From a bacterium (lineage in GTDB: Bacteria > SZUA-79 > Acidulodesulfobacterales > Acidulodesulfobacteraceae), in NCBI GenBank assembly GCA_021799935.1, contig JAJYZM010000100.1, positions 1-5,171 on the forward strand: a stretch of DNA of 5,171 bases. The letters are read 5' to 3'. The position numbers and the translations under genes were made by a program. Shown in pieces: positions 5,017 to 5,171 of the stretch (position 1 is its first letter; each line of letters starts with the position of its first letter). The notes under the pieces were generated by a model. The model did no database searches. It was not told the origin of the DNA and saw nothing but the letters and a program-made list of their open reading frames with translations.

Positions 5017-5171
5017 AGAAACCGCTTTAGCCTGTTTCGGCGCAGGTGGAGGCAAAGAAGATTTTGCGGCCGCCGGCGCAGTCTTGGAAATATAGCTTTT
5101 AATCGATATGGGGTTTTGCTTTTTCGCCGAAATATACGATATAAAAAAAGCCGAACCCATAAAAATTATAG
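4999..5171 (-). CDS. C-terminal end of a membrane protein with Ala/Pro/Lys tail, possibly SecG
   Basis: Partial gene entering from the right edge; the last 56 codons and the TAA stop (4999-5001) are visible. The visible part starts with a hydrophobic stretch (IIFMGSAFFISYI), then a polar segment (SAKKQN) and a tail rich in Ala, Pro and Lys ending in SKNAAK. This matches the layout of SecG, the small inner-membrane subunit of the SecYEG export channel. SecG's second transmembrane helix often reads FFI-S and is followed by an Ala/Pro/Lys-rich tail. A tRNA-Leu directly downstream on the same strand is also the arrangement at E. coli secG-leuU. The identification is inference from a short fragment, and other tail-bearing single-pass proteins would fit. 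An ATG at 5158-5160 has no ribosome site and is probably internal. Confidence 0.65.
   Translation of the reverse strand, partial: IIFMGSAFFISYISAKKQNPISIKSYISKTAPAAAKSSLPPPAPKQAKAVSKNAAK

Noticed and set aside
4999..5160. A complete 53-residue protein starting at the ATG at 5158-5160
   Set aside because: No ribosome site precedes it, the frame stays open to the window edge, and the start would cut into the hydrophobic helix.
1..5171. CRISPR array, insertion sequence, attachment site or toxin-antitoxin pair, including at the tRNA 3' end
   Set aside because: No regularly spaced repeats, transposase motifs or inverted ends were seen. The tRNA 3' end borders the HD-GYP gene directly and I saw no duplicated tRNA segment in the window.

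Overview
This is a bacterial window of moderate to low G+C with six protein genes (two cut by the window edges) and one tRNA. The proteins look most like those of deltaproteobacterial-type lineages, but this is only an impression from the GAPDH/PGK style and the HD-GYP architecture; no marker here fixes the taxon.

Left block, minus strand (3006 down to 1): a gene for a secreted Tyr/Gly/Trp-rich protein with a basic, low-complexity tail (2254-3006) is followed 51 bases later by gap (type I glyceraldehyde-3-phosphate dehydrogenase, 1189-2202) and, 17 bases further on, by pgk (phosphoglycerate kinase, 1-1171, missing only its last few residues). gap and pgk catalyse consecutive steps of glycolysis/gluconeogenesis and are clearly one transcription unit. 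The secreted-protein gene may be part of it, because I see no terminator or convincing promoter between it and gap.

Centre (3007-3225): a very AT-rich divergent control region (19 G/C in the 120 bases 3061-3180) with a recognisable sigma70-like promoter in each direction. Two 9-bp direct repeats lie around the leftward promoter, a possible operator.

Right block, plus strand (3226-4863): a metallo-beta-lactamase-fold hydrolase and an HD-GYP protein (predicted cyclic-di-GMP phosphodiesterase class). They are 21 bases apart, in the same reading frame, and probably share the rightward promoter. The HD-GYP protein has Asn where the last metal-binding Asp of the HD fold is expected.

Right edge, minus strand: a tRNA-Leu ends one base from the HD-GYP stop codon, tail to tail. 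Its anticodon reads as AAG, which is unusual in bacteria. Upstream of it is the 3' end of a membrane-protein gene with an Ala/Pro/Lys tail, possibly secG. A hairpin with T-runs on both sides (4978-5016) overlaps that gene's stop codon and is the first plausible terminator for the rightward operon, so the HD-GYP mRNA probably carries the full complement of the tRNA in its 3' UTR.

I see no mobile element, CRISPR array, defence system or biosynthetic cluster. The points worth a second look are the tRNA anticodon, the tRNA/HD-GYP overlap with its asymmetric terminator, the same-frame gene pair and the divergent control region.
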